A stretch of DNA of 64,000 bases from Kangsaoukella pontilimi (GTDB lineage: Bacteria > Pseudomonadota > Alphaproteobacteria > Rhodobacterales > Rhodobacteraceae): positions 1-64,000 of the forward strand of contig NZ_WUPT01000004.1 in the NCBI RefSeq assembly GCF_009830125.1, written 5' to 3'. A program made the translations under genes and the position numbers. Of the stretch, positions 45,126 through 53,934 are shown one piece after another. The notes under the pieces were generated by a model, which worked only from the letters and a program-made list of their open reading frames with translations, was not told the origin of the DNA and searched no databases. Position 1 is the stretch's first letter. Each line of letters opens with the position of its first letter.

Positions 45126-46193
45126 TCAGGTCACGCGGCGGATCAGCGCGGCCTCGGCCCGGCCCAGAACGCGGCGTGACATCGGCCCATAGGCCGACGG
45201 CGTCACCCGCAGATCGGGCATCACGTCGAACAGGCGATCAAGCTGGTCGCCCGCAATCGCGTCAAGCGACGTCGCCGCCGGGTGGAAGCTTTCGGTCTCC
45301 ATCCCGTTCGCAAAGAGAATACCATGTCGGGGCAGCATCAGGTGAATATAGGTCACCGATTTCGCACCGAGATCGCGCATCACCTTGTGATCGTCGATAA
45401 GGTCACGCGCCGCCACCAGAACCTCGCGCTCGCCCCAGAGCGCCAGCGCCGCCGGGCCCTCGACCAGCATCCGGTGATCGGGCGAGACGACAAGGTCACC
45501 CTCGGGTCGGTCAAGACCGAGAGCACCGCTTCTGATCCGCACCGGACGCAGGTCCGGCATGGCATAAAGCCGCGCCCCGGACACGTGCCGCTGCCCGATC
45601 CAGAGAACTTCCTCGGTGCCGGAATCCTTGGTGACCACCCGGTCGCCCGCAACAAGCTCCTCGACAAGGCGCGGCCCGTCAGGCGTCGCAAGGCGCGTCC
45701 CGGGGGTGAAACAGACCACGCCTTCCGCTCCATCGCGCAAAACCTGCGGCCGCCAGCCGGCTTCGGGCTCCTCGGTTATGACCAGCGCGCGATCCACAGG
45801 CGGCATATCGCCCGTGAACATCATCAGCGGACGCGCGATCTCGGGCATGTCGATCAGCGTCGCCACCCATGTCCGCTGCCCGTCCGAAATGCTGAAGCAC
45901 CGGTCGAGATCGGTGTTCACCTGAGTGAAGGGCGTTCGAACGCCCTCCTGGATCAGGGCGCGCCCGATCAGCTTGCGCGCGCCCGCGGCGGCACGGCGCC
46001 GAAGGGCGTCATCGCCACCAGTGTCCGAAATATCCGCGAGATCGCTTGCCCCGTCGATGCGCACCGCATCGCCACTCCAGCGCCATGTCGCACCGCATTC
46101 GAGCGCGGACACCGGCGCACCGCCAAGCCCGTCGATCTCGGTCTGCGACCACGAAATGACGAACGTGCCCTCGGGGCGCGTCATCATGTTCAT
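45126..46193 (-). CDS. Hint-domain (hedgehog/intein-type) protein
   Basis: A 355-residue protein with an N-terminal region of unknown role (about 1-155) and a C-terminal Hint domain starting at Cys161: CFTPGTRLATPDGPRLVEEL, then GDRVVTKDSGTEEVLWIG and the SPDHRML block with its conserved His. Family members in Rhodobacteraceae are numerous and usually fused to secreted or calcium-binding modules; whether this one self-cleaves is unknown. It lacks a signal peptide and transmembrane segments. An A/T-rich inverted repeat lies directly upstream (46198-46235). Confidence 0.85.
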   Translation of the reverse strand: MNMMTRPEGTFVISWSQTEIDGLGGAPVSALECGATWRWSGDAVRIDGASDLADISDTGGDDALRRRAAAGARKLIGRALIQEGVRTPFTQVNTDLDRCFSISDGQRTWVATLIDMPEIARPLMMFTGDMPPVDRALVITEEPEAGWRPQVLRDGAEGVVCFTPGTRLATPDGPRLVEELVAGDRVVTKDSGTEEVLWIGQRHVSGARLYAMPDLRPVRIRSGALGLDRPEGDLVVSPDHRMLVEGPAALALWGEREVLVAARDLIDDHKVMRDLGAKSVTYIHLMLPRHGILFANGMETESFHPAATSLDAIAGDQLDRLFDVMPDLRVTPSAYGPMSRRVLGRAEAALIRRVT

Positions 46194-46197
46194 CTTA

Positions 46198-46235
46198 CCT
46201 GCCTCGATATTATTTTTTATATCGTTGCAGGCAGG
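46198..46235. promoter_or_regulatory. A/T-rich inverted repeat overlapping the Hint gene ribosome binding site
   Basis: Outer arms CCTGCC (46198-46203) and GGCAGG (46230-46235), inner arms CGATAT (46205-46210) and ATATCG (46219-46224), loop of T-rich sequence. On the minus strand the element includes TATAAA and TAATAT and ends with the GGCAGG Shine-Dalgarno region 4 nt before the ATG. It could be an operator, a hairpin that hides the ribosome binding site, or both. Confidence 0.45.
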
Positions 46236-46293
46236 CTAGCAGTTTCCGGCGTTTCTGTGAATCCCCGAAATTCCAGCACCTTGGCGGGCGACG

Positions 46294-47250
46294 TCAGAAG
46301 TCGATCCGCGCCTGGAATGTGCCGACGAACTGCCCCTCGGGCTGTGCTTCGAACTCTTCGCTCAGCCACGCAAGACCATAGAACACATCGAGCGTCCGCC
46401 AGCGATAGAGCCCCCCCGCCCGGACTCGCGTCCGCGTCGGCGTCAGATCATAACCCAGCGCCTCGGGCAGGTAGATGCTGTCTTCGACCCATGCGGTATC
46501 CACCCCAAGGGTCCAGCTCATCCCCTCGCCACCCTCGAAGGTCATGGGCAACCGGTGCCCTGTCGTGACGGCTCGGGTCATCAGGTTGCCCGACGCGAGC
46601 GCCCCGAATGAGAGGTCCAGCCCGACGCGCAGAAGGTCCTCCGACCCGACCTGCGCCTCGACGAAGGGTCTTAGGACGCCGGCGCCAACCGGCAGTGCGC
46701 GCCCGACTTCGCCGCTCAGGTCCAGCCCGACCTGATCCTCGATCTGGTAATCGTCCAGACGCGGCACGGTAAACCCAAGCGCCTCGTGCAGTTGCTCCTG
46801 AAAGGAAAGAAGGCCGGTCTGCGGTCCGACGACGACGACATCCGCGCCGAGACGCGCCTCCCAGGCGGACCTGGCGAAATGGCTGTGCAGACCAATGGCC
46901 AGAACGCCCGCATGGCGCCGGTCTCCCGGCGCGGGCGCGTCAAGCACCTCGGGCGTCAGGATGTCGCTCCGGAACCGGAATTCCAGCACCTCGCCCACCC
47001 GGTCCGGCATTTGCCCATCCCAGCCGCGGCCGCGCGCGATGCCGACCTGTACGGAAGAGCTTTGCCAACGGTCCCGCGCCTCCCCTATCGAGTCGTTCGA
47101 GATGGCGACCGACCAGCCGATCGTCTCGGCCATGGCGGGAGAGCCAAGGCACAAAGCGGCCAGCAAAGAACAGACCGCATTTCTTTGGGTCCGAAAAATC
47201 CTGGGGTGAGGCCCCGAAGGGGCCGAGGGGCAAAGCCCCTTCAGCCGCAT
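46294..47250 (-). CDS. LpxR-like outer-membrane protein (lipid A deacylase family)
   Basis: A beta-barrel protein of about 280-318 residues resembling LpxR/DUF2219 lipid A 3'-O-deacylases: after a signal peptide (hydrophobic SLLAALCLGSPAMA, predicted cleavage before ETIGWS) comes ISNDSIGEARDRWQSSSVQVG, like the NDxxxxTDR motif of that family, and the C-terminus is a strand ending in Phe (ARIDF), typical of barrels. The start is uncertain: the only in-frame ATG (47250) overlaps the nrdJ stop and places a repeat element in the signal peptide, while an ATG directly after the repeat (about 47179) is out of frame. Substrate activity is inferred. Confidence 0.6.
   Translation of the reverse strand: MRLKGLCPSAPSGPHPRIFRTQRNAVCSLLAALCLGSPAMAETIGWSVAISNDSIGEARDRWQSSSVQVGIARGRGWDGQMPDRVGEVLEFRFRSDILTPEVLDAPAPGDRRHAGVLAIGLHSHFARSAWEARLGADVVVVGPQTGLLSFQEQLHEALGFTVPRLDDYQIEDQVGLDLSGEVGRALPVGAGVLRPFVEAQVGSEDLLRVGLDLSFGALASGNLMTRAVTTGHRLPMTFEGGEGMSWTLGVDTAWVEDSIYLPEALGYDLTPTRTRVRAGGLYRWRTLDVFYGLAWLSEEFEAQPEGQFVGTFQARIDF
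47181..47240 (-). repeat. Composite palindromic intergenic repeat, family 2, copy E
   Basis: Read on the minus strand: hairpin AGGGGC-TTT-GCCCCT (47240-47226), hairpin GGCCCC-TTC-GGGGCC (47224-47210), TCACCCC, then a tail containing CGGACCCAAAGAA (47193-47181). The same order of parts occurs in copy F at 50075-50133 in the opposite orientation. It directly follows the nrdJ stop codon. Confidence 0.7.
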
Positions 47251-49529
47251 TTCGAATGCCCGCAGGACGGGCAGGTCATGCACCCTTCAATCATCTGCAT
47301 CCCGAACTGCCCGCAGGACGGGCACGCCGGTCCCCGCGGCTGATCGAGGTTCACGACCTGAGCGCGCGGGTCCGATTTCAGACCCAGCCCCTCTCCCGCG
47401 ATAAAGCCGATGGAGACCAGATGACGCTCGATCACGCCGCCGATCGCCGCAAGGATCGAGGGCACGTATTTCCCCTGCATCCACGCCCCGCCCCGCGGGT
47501 CGAACACGGCTTTCAGCTCTTCCACGACAAAGCTCACGTCGCCGCCCCGCCGGAACACCGCCGAGATCATCCGCGTCAGCGCAACGGTCCAGGCGTAGTG
47601 CTCCATGTTCTTCGAGTTGATGAAGACCTCAAAGGGCTGGCGCCGCCCGCCGACGATGATGTCGTTGATGGTGATGTAGATCGCGTGCTCGCTGTCGGGC
47701 CACTTGAGTTTGTAGGTATTGCCTTCCAGCGTCTGCGGCCGGTCGAGCGGCTCGGCGATGTAGATCACGTCTCCATGGGGCGTTGCGGGTTCGTCATCGG
47801 ATTTCGAGACCACCTCCGGCGCGGACTTCTTGTCTTCCGCCACGCTCAGCACGCTCCCCGTTACCGCGTTCGGGCGATAGGTCGTGCAGCCCTTGCAGCC
47901 GGTCTCGTAGGCTTCAAGGTAGACGTTCTTGAACGCTTCGAAGTCGATGTCCTCGGGGCAGTTGATGGTCTTGGAAATCGACGAATCCACCCATTCCTGC
48001 GCGGCGGCCTGCATTTTCACATGGTCCATCGGCGTCAGCGTCTGTGCGTTGACGAAATGGTCCGGCAGGGGGGCATCGCCCTTCAGGTCGCGCCACATCT
48101 GCACGGCGTAGTCGACCACCTCTTCCTCGGTTCGCGTCCCGTCCTTCTGCAGGACCTTGCGCGTATAGGCATAGGCGAAGACCGGCTCGATCCCCGAGGA
48201 CACATTGCCTGCATAGAGGCTAATCGTGCCGGTCGGCGCGATCGAGGTCAGAAGCGCGTTCCGGATGCCCTTCTTGCGGATCGCGTCCTTCACGTCCTCG
48301 TCCATATGAGCGAGTGCGCCCGATGCGAGAAACTTGTCAGCATCGAAGAGCGGGAACGCGCCCTTTTCTTCGGCAAGGTCAGCACTCGCCAGATAGGCCG
48401 CGCGGGCGATCCGCTTCATCCAGGCACGGGTCTGCTCGGCAGCCTCGTCCGAGCCATAGCGCAGCCCCAGCATCAGAAGCGCATCGGCAAGCCCCGTCAC
48501 GCCCAGCCCGATCCGGCGCTTGTTCGCGGCTTCTTCCGCCTGCTGCGGCAGCGGGAAGCGAGAGGCATCGACCACGTTGTCCATCATCCGGACCGAGGTG
48601 CGGACCAGATCGTCCAGCGCCGCCTCGTCCAGCGCAGCCGCGTCCCCGAACGGATCGGAGACGAGCCGGGCAAGGTTGATCGAGCCCAGAAGGCAGGCCC
48701 CATAGGGCGGCAGCGGCTGCTCGCCGCAAGGGTTCGTGGCGGCGATGGTCTCGCAATAGGCGAGGTTGTTCATCGCGTTGATGCGGTCGATGAAGATCAC
48801 GCCCGGCTCGGCATAATCGTAGGTCGCCCGCATGATCCGGTTCCAGAGGTCCCGTGCCTCGACCGTGCGATAAACCCGACCGTCGAAGACAAGATCCCAG
48901 CTCTTGCCCGCCTTGACGGCTTCCATGAACGGGTCAGTGATCAGAACCGAGACATTGAAATTCCTGAGCCGCGCGGGGTCTGACTTGGCGCTGATGAAAT
49001 TCTCGATATCGGGGTGGTCGCAGCGCATCGTCGCCATCATCGCGCCCCGGCGCGAGCCGGCGGACATGATAGTGCGGCACATCGCGTCCCAGACATCCAT
49101 AAAGGAAAGCGGCCCCGAGGCGTCTGCGGCCACGCCTTTGACGCCGGCTCCCTTGGGCCGGATCGTTGAGAAATCGTAGCCGATTCCACCGCCCTGCTGC
49201 ATGGTCAGCGCGGCCTCTTTCAGCATGTCGAAGATGCCGCCCATGCTGTCGGGGATCGTGCCCATGACGAAGCAGTTGAACAGCGTCACCGACCGCGCGG
49301 TCCCCGCGCCCGCCGTGATGCGGCCGGCAGGCAGGTATTTGAAGTCTTCGAGAGCCCCGTAAAACTTGCTCTCCCAGGCAGGCGCGTCGTCCTCGACCTC
49401 GGCCAGCGCGCGGGCGATCCGGCGCCATGTATCCTCGACAGTCTGGTCGATGGGCGTGCCGTCAGCCTCTTTCAGGCGGTATTTCATGTCCCAGATCTGT
49501 TCGGCGATCGGGGCGGCGAAACGGGTCAT
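47241..49529 (-). CDS. nrdJ: Class II (B12-dependent) ribonucleotide reductase
   Basis: NrdJ reduces ribonucleotides to deoxyribonucleotides using adenosylcobalamin and needs no oxygen. The 762 residues include the barrel motifs LFNCFVMGTIPDS, GIGYDFSTIRPKG, the substrate-reducing region ATNPCGEQPLPPYGAC, APTGTISLYAG, and a cysteine-rich C-terminal tail (CPSCGQFGMQMIEGCMTCP then CGHSKCG) that serves re-reduction. The ATG at 49529 (MTRFAAPIAEQIWDMKYR) follows GAGG. NrdR- and DnaA-like sites lie upstream. No cobalamin riboswitch is seen. Confidence 0.96.
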   Translation of the reverse strand: MTRFAAPIAEQIWDMKYRLKEADGTPIDQTVEDTWRRIARALAEVEDDAPAWESKFYGALEDFKYLPAGRITAGAGTARSVTLFNCFVMGTIPDSMGGIFDMLKEAALTMQQGGGIGYDFSTIRPKGAGVKGVAADASGPLSFMDVWDAMCRTIMSAGSRRGAMMATMRCDHPDIENFISAKSDPARLRNFNVSVLITDPFMEAVKAGKSWDLVFDGRVYRTVEARDLWNRIMRATYDYAEPGVIFIDRINAMNNLAYCETIAATNPCGEQPLPPYGACLLGSINLARLVSDPFGDAAALDEAALDDLVRTSVRMMDNVVDASRFPLPQQAEEAANKRRIGLGVTGLADALLMLGLRYGSDEAAEQTRAWMKRIARAAYLASADLAEEKGAFPLFDADKFLASGALAHMDEDVKDAIRKKGIRNALLTSIAPTGTISLYAGNVSSGIEPVFAYAYTRKVLQKDGTRTEEEVVDYAVQMWRDLKGDAPLPDHFVNAQTLTPMDHVKMQAAAQEWVDSSISKTINCPEDIDFEAFKNVYLEAYETGCKGCTTYRPNAVTGSVLSVAEDKKSAPEVVSKSDDEPATPHGDVIYIAEPLDRPQTLEGNTYKLKWPDSEHAIYITINDIIVGGRRQPFEVFINSKNMEHYAWTVALTRMISAVFRRGGDVSFVVEELKAVFDPRGGAWMQGKYVPSILAAIGGVIERHLVSIGFIAGEGLGLKSDPRAQVVNLDQPRGPACPSCGQFGMQMIEGCMTCPSCGHSKCG

Positions 49530-49560
49530 GGGTGCATCCTCACGAAGTCCGGAAGAGAAG

Positions 49561-49581
49561 ATTTCCACAGGTCTATCCACA
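49561..49581. promoter_or_regulatory. Two DnaA-box-like sequences upstream of nrdJ
   Basis: ATTTCCACA (49561-49569) and CTATCCACA (49573-49581) repeat at a 12-nt period; each matches the DnaA box TTATCCACA at 7-8 of 9 positions. They lie 32-52 nt before the nrdJ start codon. DnaA control of ribonucleotide reductase promoters is known in E. coli. Confidence 0.45.
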
Positions 49582-49623
49582 AGCGGTTGCCTTGCCACTC
49601 GGGACGATCACTATATGCTGTCC
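49577..49623. promoter_or_regulatory. Tandem NrdR-box-like sites between nrdJ and the DUF1489 gene
   Basis: CACTATATGCTGTC (49609-49622) agrees with the NrdR consensus CACWATATATWGTG at 11 of 14 positions, and CACAAGCGGTTGCC (49578-49591) is a more degenerate copy. The two start exactly 31 bp apart, three helical turns, the spacing reported for paired NrdR boxes. NrdR is the ATP/dATP-sensing repressor of ribonucleotide reductase genes. Confidence 0.5.
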
Positions 49624-49641
49624 CGTCTGAGAGGGGAAGGC

Positions 49642-50076
49642 ATGGCCGACTACGTCAACCTAATAAAACTCAGTGTGGGATCGGAAAGCGTCGAAAGCCT
49701 GATCGACTGGCAGCGGAACCGCTCGCGCCAGATCAAGGGCAACCGGTATTTCCATATCACACGCATGTGGCCCAAGCGCGAGGCCGAGATCCTGAAAGGC
49801 GGCAGCATCTACTGGGTGATCCAGGGGGTCGTGCAATGCCGCCAGAAGATCGTCGGCTTCGACGAGGTGGTGGGCGAAGACGGCATCCGCCGCTGTGCGA
49901 TCCTTCTGGACAACGAGATCGTGCGGACCGAACCCGTTCGAAAGCGCCCGTTTCAGGGCTGGCGCTATCTGGACGCGGGCGATGCGCCGCGCGACCTGAC
50001 CAAGGCCGAGGCGGCAGCATCAGAGGATATCCCGCCGAAACTCATGGCCGCTCTTTCCGAAATCGGCGTGAGATAG
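49642..50076 (+). CDS. DUF1489-family protein
   Basis: A 144-residue cytosolic protein of the alphaproteobacterial DUF1489 family: VNLIKLSVGSESVESLIDWQ, the TRMWPKREAEILKGGSIYWV core (residues about 40-59) and QCRQKIVGFDEV. The function is unknown. The ATG at 49642 is supported by GAGGGGAAGG upstream. It is divergent from nrdJ over a 112-nt gap that holds the NrdR- and DnaA-like sites, so it could share their control. Its stop codon overlaps the start of repeat copy F. Confidence 0.85.
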   Translation: MADYVNLIKLSVGSESVESLIDWQRNRSRQIKGNRYFHITRMWPKREAEILKGGSIYWVIQGVVQCRQKIVGFDEVVGEDGIRRCAILLDNEIVRTEPVRKRPFQGWRYLDAGDAPRDLTKAEAAASEDIPPKLMAALSEIGVR

Positions 50077-50133
50077 GGGCGCTGCCCCTCGGCCCTTTCG
50101 GGCCTCACCCCGGGATTTCCGGACCCAAAGAAA
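50075..50133 (+). repeat. Composite palindromic intergenic repeat, family 2, copy F
   Basis: Hairpin AGGGGC-GCT-GCCCCT (50075-50089), hairpin GGCCC-TTTC-GGGCC (50091-50104), TCACCCC, then CGGGATTTCCGGACCCAAAG (50111-50130) and AAA. It matches copy E part by part and overlaps the DUF1489 stop codon. With copy E it forms an inverted pair around the nrdJ and DUF1489 genes. Confidence 0.7.
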
Positions 50134-50217
50134 GAAGGGAAGAGCGCGGCATGTGCATTGGTATGTTCCTTCGGAAGGCTCTGTCGTAGAAAAGCGGTGT
50201 CAGCGAAAGTGCACACC

Positions 50218-50550
50218 ATGTCGTGGCTCGATTGTCTCACGGAACGCCGAATCCTCAAGGCCGAGGCCGAAGGGCAGCTGCGCGATCTCCCCGGCGAAGG
50301 CAAACCGCTCCGGGACGCAACCGGGCAGGAAACCGTCGATCCGGGCCTTTCCGCCGGCTATCGCATCATGGCCGAAGCCGGTGTTGTCCCCGAAGAATTC
50401 AAGCTGAAGAAGGCGATTGACGAAGAGCGGGCTCTTTATCGGACGCTGACCGACCCCGAGGCGCGTCGGGCATCAATGGCGAGGCTCGCCGATCTGGACA
50501 TGCGCTACAACATAGCAGTGGACGCGCGTCGACGCTTTCACGGCACCTGA
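50218..50550 (+). CDS. DUF1992 (DnaJ-C28-like) protein
   Basis: A 110-residue protein matching DUF1992, the conserved domain of DnaJ homologue subfamily C member 28: RRILKAEAEGQLRDLPGEGK (residues 10-29) with the LPGxGKPL motif, and a helical C-terminal half (EEFKLKKAIDEERALYRTL). It lacks a J-domain. Its function is unknown. The ATG at 50218 (MSWLDCLTERR) begins the family similarity; an in-frame ATG at 50158 does not. It converges with hisG with a 3-nt gap. Confidence 0.82.
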   Translation: MSWLDCLTERRILKAEAEGQLRDLPGEGKPLRDATGQETVDPGLSAGYRIMAEAGVVPEEFKLKKAIDEERALYRTLTDPEARRASMARLADLDMRYNIAVDARRRFHGT

Positions 50551-50553
50551 TGA

Positions 50554-51234
50554 TCAGAGGCCGAGACGCGCGATGAATGCGCGATGCGTTTCGGTATCGG
50601 AGGTCGCGCGCGAGCGGAAAAGCGCAGCCTGGCTTTTCAGGACCAGACCGTCATCGAGCACCCGCAGGTGGTTCGCAGTCAGCGTCTCGCCTGTCGAGGT
50701 GATGTCGGCAATGGCCTCGGCGGTCAGGTTCTTGACCGTGCCTTCGGTCGCGCCCTGGCTGTCGACCAGCTGATAATCGGACACGCCTGCGTCGCGCAGG
50801 AACGTGCGGACCAGTCGGTGATATTTGGTCGCGATCCTCAACCGGTGGCCGTGGGTCGCGCGGAAGGCGGTCGCGGCGGCGTCGAGATCGTCGAGCGTCG
50901 TCACGTCGACCCAGAAATCCGGCACAGCGATCACGAGGTCCGCGTGGCCAAAGCCAAGCGGCGCGACCTCGGTTACCCGGTCGGACCAGAGCGCCAGTTT
51001 TTCGCGGATCATGTCTATGCCGGTCACGCCGAAATCGATCCGGCCCGCATCCAGCTCGCGCGGGATCTCGCCCGCCGCCAGAAGCACCAGTTCGACGCCT
51101 TCGATCCCTTCGACCTTGCCCGCGTACTCGCGGGAGGCTCCAGTGAGGCTGAGCGTAACCCCGCGCGCCCCGAACCAGTCGAAGGTCTTTTCCATTAGCC
51201 GCCCCTTGGACGGCACACCGAGCTTGATCGTCAT
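50554..51234 (-). CDS. hisG: ATP phosphoribosyltransferase, short form (HisG)
   Basis: HisG catalyses the first step of histidine synthesis, joining ATP and PRPP. The 226-residue length lacks the C-terminal regulatory domain, so this is the short form that requires HisZ, which is encoded next door. Catalytic motifs are KLGVPSKGRLMEKT, FGVTGIDMIREK, HRLRIATKYHRLVRTFL and VDSQGATEGTVKNLTAEAIADI (PRPP-binding region). It overlaps hisZ by 4 nt and is the last gene of hisS-hisZ-hisG. Confidence 0.96.
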   Translation of the reverse strand: MTIKLGVPSKGRLMEKTFDWFGARGVTLSLTGASREYAGKVEGIEGVELVLLAAGEIPRELDAGRIDFGVTGIDMIREKLALWSDRVTEVAPLGFGHADLVIAVPDFWVDVTTLDDLDAAATAFRATHGHRLRIATKYHRLVRTFLRDAGVSDYQLVDSQGATEGTVKNLTAEAIADITSTGETLTANHLRVLDDGLVLKSQAALFRSRATSDTETHRAFIARLGL

Positions 51235-52316
51235 GGCCGCCCTCCGAGAAGCAGGATCAGGCCCGGGCGGATCGCGCCCCCCACGGCGGGGATGCCAGTA
51301 CCGCCGCCCATGGCACGGGTCAGCGCGTCATAGCGCCCCCCGGTGGCCACGGGGGGCAGTTCGGGCCGGTCCTCGGCGTAGAAGCCGAAGACGAAGCCGT
51401 CGTAATATTCCAGCATCGTCCGGCCGTGGCTTGTCTCGAACCGAACCCTGTCAAGAGCGACGCCCCGCGCATCGAGCGCATCCATGCGGCGGGCGAGGTC
51501 GTCGACCGCGCCAATGATCGACGGCAGCCGGTCGCAGAGCGCCTGAAGCGTGCTCAACGCCTCAGGCGCGGGTCCGCTGACAGCCAGAAGCGCATCGACG
51601 CCTGCAACATCGGCGGCCCCGAGAGGCTCTGTCTCGCGTTCGGCCCTGAGCGCTGCGATGCGGGACAGGATTTCCTCGCGGGAGCGCAGTCCGATCTCTG
51701 CCTTGGCTCCGTCGAAGGGCTCATCCGCGTCGAGAAGTGCGGCGCGCCGAGCGTCGGCCACACCGCTTCCGGCATAGCGTTCTATAAGGGCTTTGAAGCG
51801 ACGTGGACGCCAGAGATGATGCAAGAGAGCTGCCTTGCGCGCATCGCTTGTGTTCAGCCCGGCGACCGCTGCGCGCAAGAGGCCGATGTCGCCCATTTCG
51901 GCGCGCAATCCGAGCGGCTCCAGAAGCGTGGCGAAGGTCGCGAAAACCTCGGCATCCGCCTCGGCCGCATCCATGCCGTTGAAGAGCTCGTAACCCACCT
52001 GCAGGTATTCAGACGCGCGTTCGGGGTCATCTTCCTGACGACGGAACACCTCGCCCGCATAGGTGTATCGCGCCTGACCGCGACCTTCGGCCATATGGCG
52101 GCTGACCAGCGGGACCGTGAAGTCGGGTCGCAGCATCATCTCGCCACGGATCGGGTCATGGGTGACGAAGGCGCGGGCGCGGATATCCTCGCCGTAAAGG
52201 TCCAGAAGCGCGCCCGCCGGTTGCAGGATATCGGCCTCGACCGGCTCGGCACCCCGCGCCTCGAAAGCGGCGCGCAGGCGGTCGGCCTCGGCCCGTATGT
52301 CGGACTTGGCCGTCAT
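51231..52316 (-). CDS. hisZ: ATP phosphoribosyltransferase regulatory subunit (HisZ)
   Basis: HisZ is a catalytically inactive histidyl-tRNA-synthetase paralogue that binds HisG and confers histidine feedback. The 361-residue protein keeps motif 2-like ([20 protein letters not shown]) and motif 3-like ([20 protein letters not shown]) segments but lacks an anticodon-binding domain. The ATG at 52316 ([15 protein letters not shown]) follows 4-nt overlap with hisS. It sits directly between hisS and hisG, the usual alphaproteobacterial order. Confidence 0.94.
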   Translation of the reverse strand: MTAKSDIRAEADRLRAAFEARGAEPVEADILQPAGALLDLYGEDIRARAFVTHDPIRGEMMLRPDFTVPLVSRHMAEGRGQARYTYAGEVFRRQEDDPERASEYLQVGYELFNGMDAAEADAEVFATFATLLEPLGLRAEMGDIGLLRAAVAGLNTSDARKAALLHHLWRPRRFKALIERYAGSGVADARRAALLDADEPFDGAKAEIGLRSREEILSRIAALRAERETEPLGAADVAGVDALLAVSGPAPEALSTLQALCDRLPSIIGAVDDLARRMDALDARGVALDRVRFETSHGRTMLEYYDGFVFGFYAEDRPELPPVATGGRYDALTRAMGGGTGIPAVGGAIRPGLILLLGGRP

Positions 52317-53866
52317 CCCCGGTCGAGGATCGCGCGCACGCGGGCGACGAGTTCGCCCACGGGCGCTTCGAACTGGGCGGGCTGGTCTTTCCATTCCTCA
52401 AGCGTGGCGGTCTGGGCCAGCTTCGCGCCAAGATCGAGATCCTTGATCTGGACAACGCCGCGCGCCGCCTCGTCCGAGCCCTGGATCACCGCGACGGGGG
52501 CGCCCCGCTTGTCAGCATATTTGAGCTGATTGCCGAAGTTCTTGGGGTTGCCAAGATAGACTTCGGCCCGGATGCCCGCATTGCGGAGCGTCGTCGCCAT
52601 GGCCTGATACTCAGACATGCGGTCACGGTCCATGACGGTCACCACCACGGGGCCGCGCGCCTCGCCGCCCGTGCGCCCCTTCATGCGGAGCGCTGCGAGA
52701 AGCCGGTCGACGCCAATCGAGATGCCGGTCGCCGGAACGGCCTGCCCGGTGAAGCGCTTGACGAGGTCGTCATAGCGCCCTCCCCCCGCGACCGAGCCGA
52801 ATTGCCGGGGTCTGCCCTTCTCGTCTGTGATCTCGAAGGTCAGTTCCGCCTCGAAGACGGGGCCGGTGTAGTAGCCGAGGCCGCGCACGACGGAGGGGTC
52901 GATGACGATGCGGTCGGGACCGTAGCCCTGGGCGGCGCAATAGTCGGCGATCTGGCGGAGTTCACTGACGCCCTCGGCGCCGGTAGCACTGTCACCAACC
53001 AATTCGGCAAGTCGGGCGAGGACTGTCGCGGCGTCGGGTTTTGCAGCAGCCACGGCACCGGGAAAGTCGGTGACCTCTTCGGTCGCGGCGGCCATGCCAT
53101 CGCCGAGGCCCGCCTCGCCTGCGGTCACGAAGCCGAGAATCCGCTGGCTTTGTTCGACGGACAGCCCTGCACCGGCAGTGAAATCACCGCTTTCGTCCTT
53201 GCGGCCTTCACCCAACAGCGCGCGCACGCCCTCAACGCCAAGCCGGTCCAGCTTGTCGATAGCGCGGAGAACGATCCCCCGCTCGCGCTCGGCCTCTTCT
53301 GGCAGGCCCGCGACCTCAAGCACGCCGTTCAGCACTTTCCGGTTGTTAACCCGGATGATGTAGTCACCGCGCTCGATCCCGACTGCCTCAAGAGCGTCGG
53401 CCAGCATCATGCAGATCTCGGCATCCGCCGCGACAGAGGCCGTGCCAACGGTATCGGCGTCGCACTGATAGAACTGCCGGAAGCGGCCCGGTCCCGGTTT
53501 CTCGTTTCGCCAGACAGGCCCCATCGCGAAGCGGCGGTAGGGCGTCGGCAGGTCGTTCCGGTGCTGGGCATAGACGCGGGCGAGCGGCGCGGTCAGGTCG
53601 TAACGCAGCGCCAGCCAGTCGCCGTCGTCATCCTCCTGCCACGCGAAAACGCCCTCGTTCGGGCGGTCCACGTCGGGCAGGAACTTGCCCAGAGCCTCGA
53701 CCGTTTCAACGGCCGAGGACTCGAGCGCGTCGAAACCGTAGAGTTGATAGACCTCGGCAATCCGGTCCAGCATGGCCTTGCGCTCGGCCACGTCAGCGCC
53801 GAAATAGTCGCGAAAGCCTTTGGGCGTTTCCGCCTTGGGCCGCGGGGCTTTTTTCTGTTTGGCCAT
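52313..53866 (-). CDS. hisS: Histidyl-tRNA synthetase
   Basis: HisS charges tRNA-His. The 517-residue class II synthetase has [17 protein letters not shown] (residues 16-32), motif 2 [20 protein letters not shown], histidine-binding [15 protein letters not shown], and motif 3 [17 protein letters not shown], followed by the anticodon-binding domain. It is longer than the E. coli enzyme (about 424), as is common in alphaproteobacteria. The ATG at 53866 ([17 protein letters not shown]) is used. It overlaps hisZ by 4 nt and is divergent from slyX. Confidence 0.96.
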   Translation of the reverse strand: MAKQKKAPRPKAETPKGFRDYFGADVAERKAMLDRIAEVYQLYGFDALESSAVETVEALGKFLPDVDRPNEGVFAWQEDDDGDWLALRYDLTAPLARVYAQHRNDLPTPYRRFAMGPVWRNEKPGPGRFRQFYQCDADTVGTASVAADAEICMMLADALEAVGIERGDYIIRVNNRKVLNGVLEVAGLPEEAERERGIVLRAIDKLDRLGVEGVRALLGEGRKDESGDFTAGAGLSVEQSQRILGFVTAGEAGLGDGMAAATEEVTDFPGAVAAAKPDAATVLARLAELVGDSATGAEGVSELRQIADYCAAQGYGPDRIVIDPSVVRGLGYYTGPVFEAELTFEITDEKGRPRQFGSVAGGGRYDDLVKRFTGQAVPATGISIGVDRLLAALRMKGRTGGEARGPVVVTVMDRDRMSEYQAMATTLRNAGIRAEVYLGNPKNFGNQLKYADKRGAPVAVIQGSDEAARGVVQIKDLDLGAKLAQTATLEEWKDQPAQFEAPVGELVARVRAILDRG

Positions 53867-53934
53867 AACCTGCCTCGTGTCGGGTCGCGCGGGGTTTATC
53901 CCGCGGCAGGACAGGGAGCAAGACGGAGAGACCG

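Noticed and set aside
49530-49641. Cobalamin riboswitch expected upstream of nrdJ
   Set aside because: The 112-nt gap lacks a B12-box-like sequence and is too short for the full riboswitch.
50151-50189. A 12-codon open frame (MCIGMFLRKALS) after repeat copy F
   Set aside because: It could be a leader peptide, but there is no ribosome binding site, regulatory hairpin or conservation evidence.
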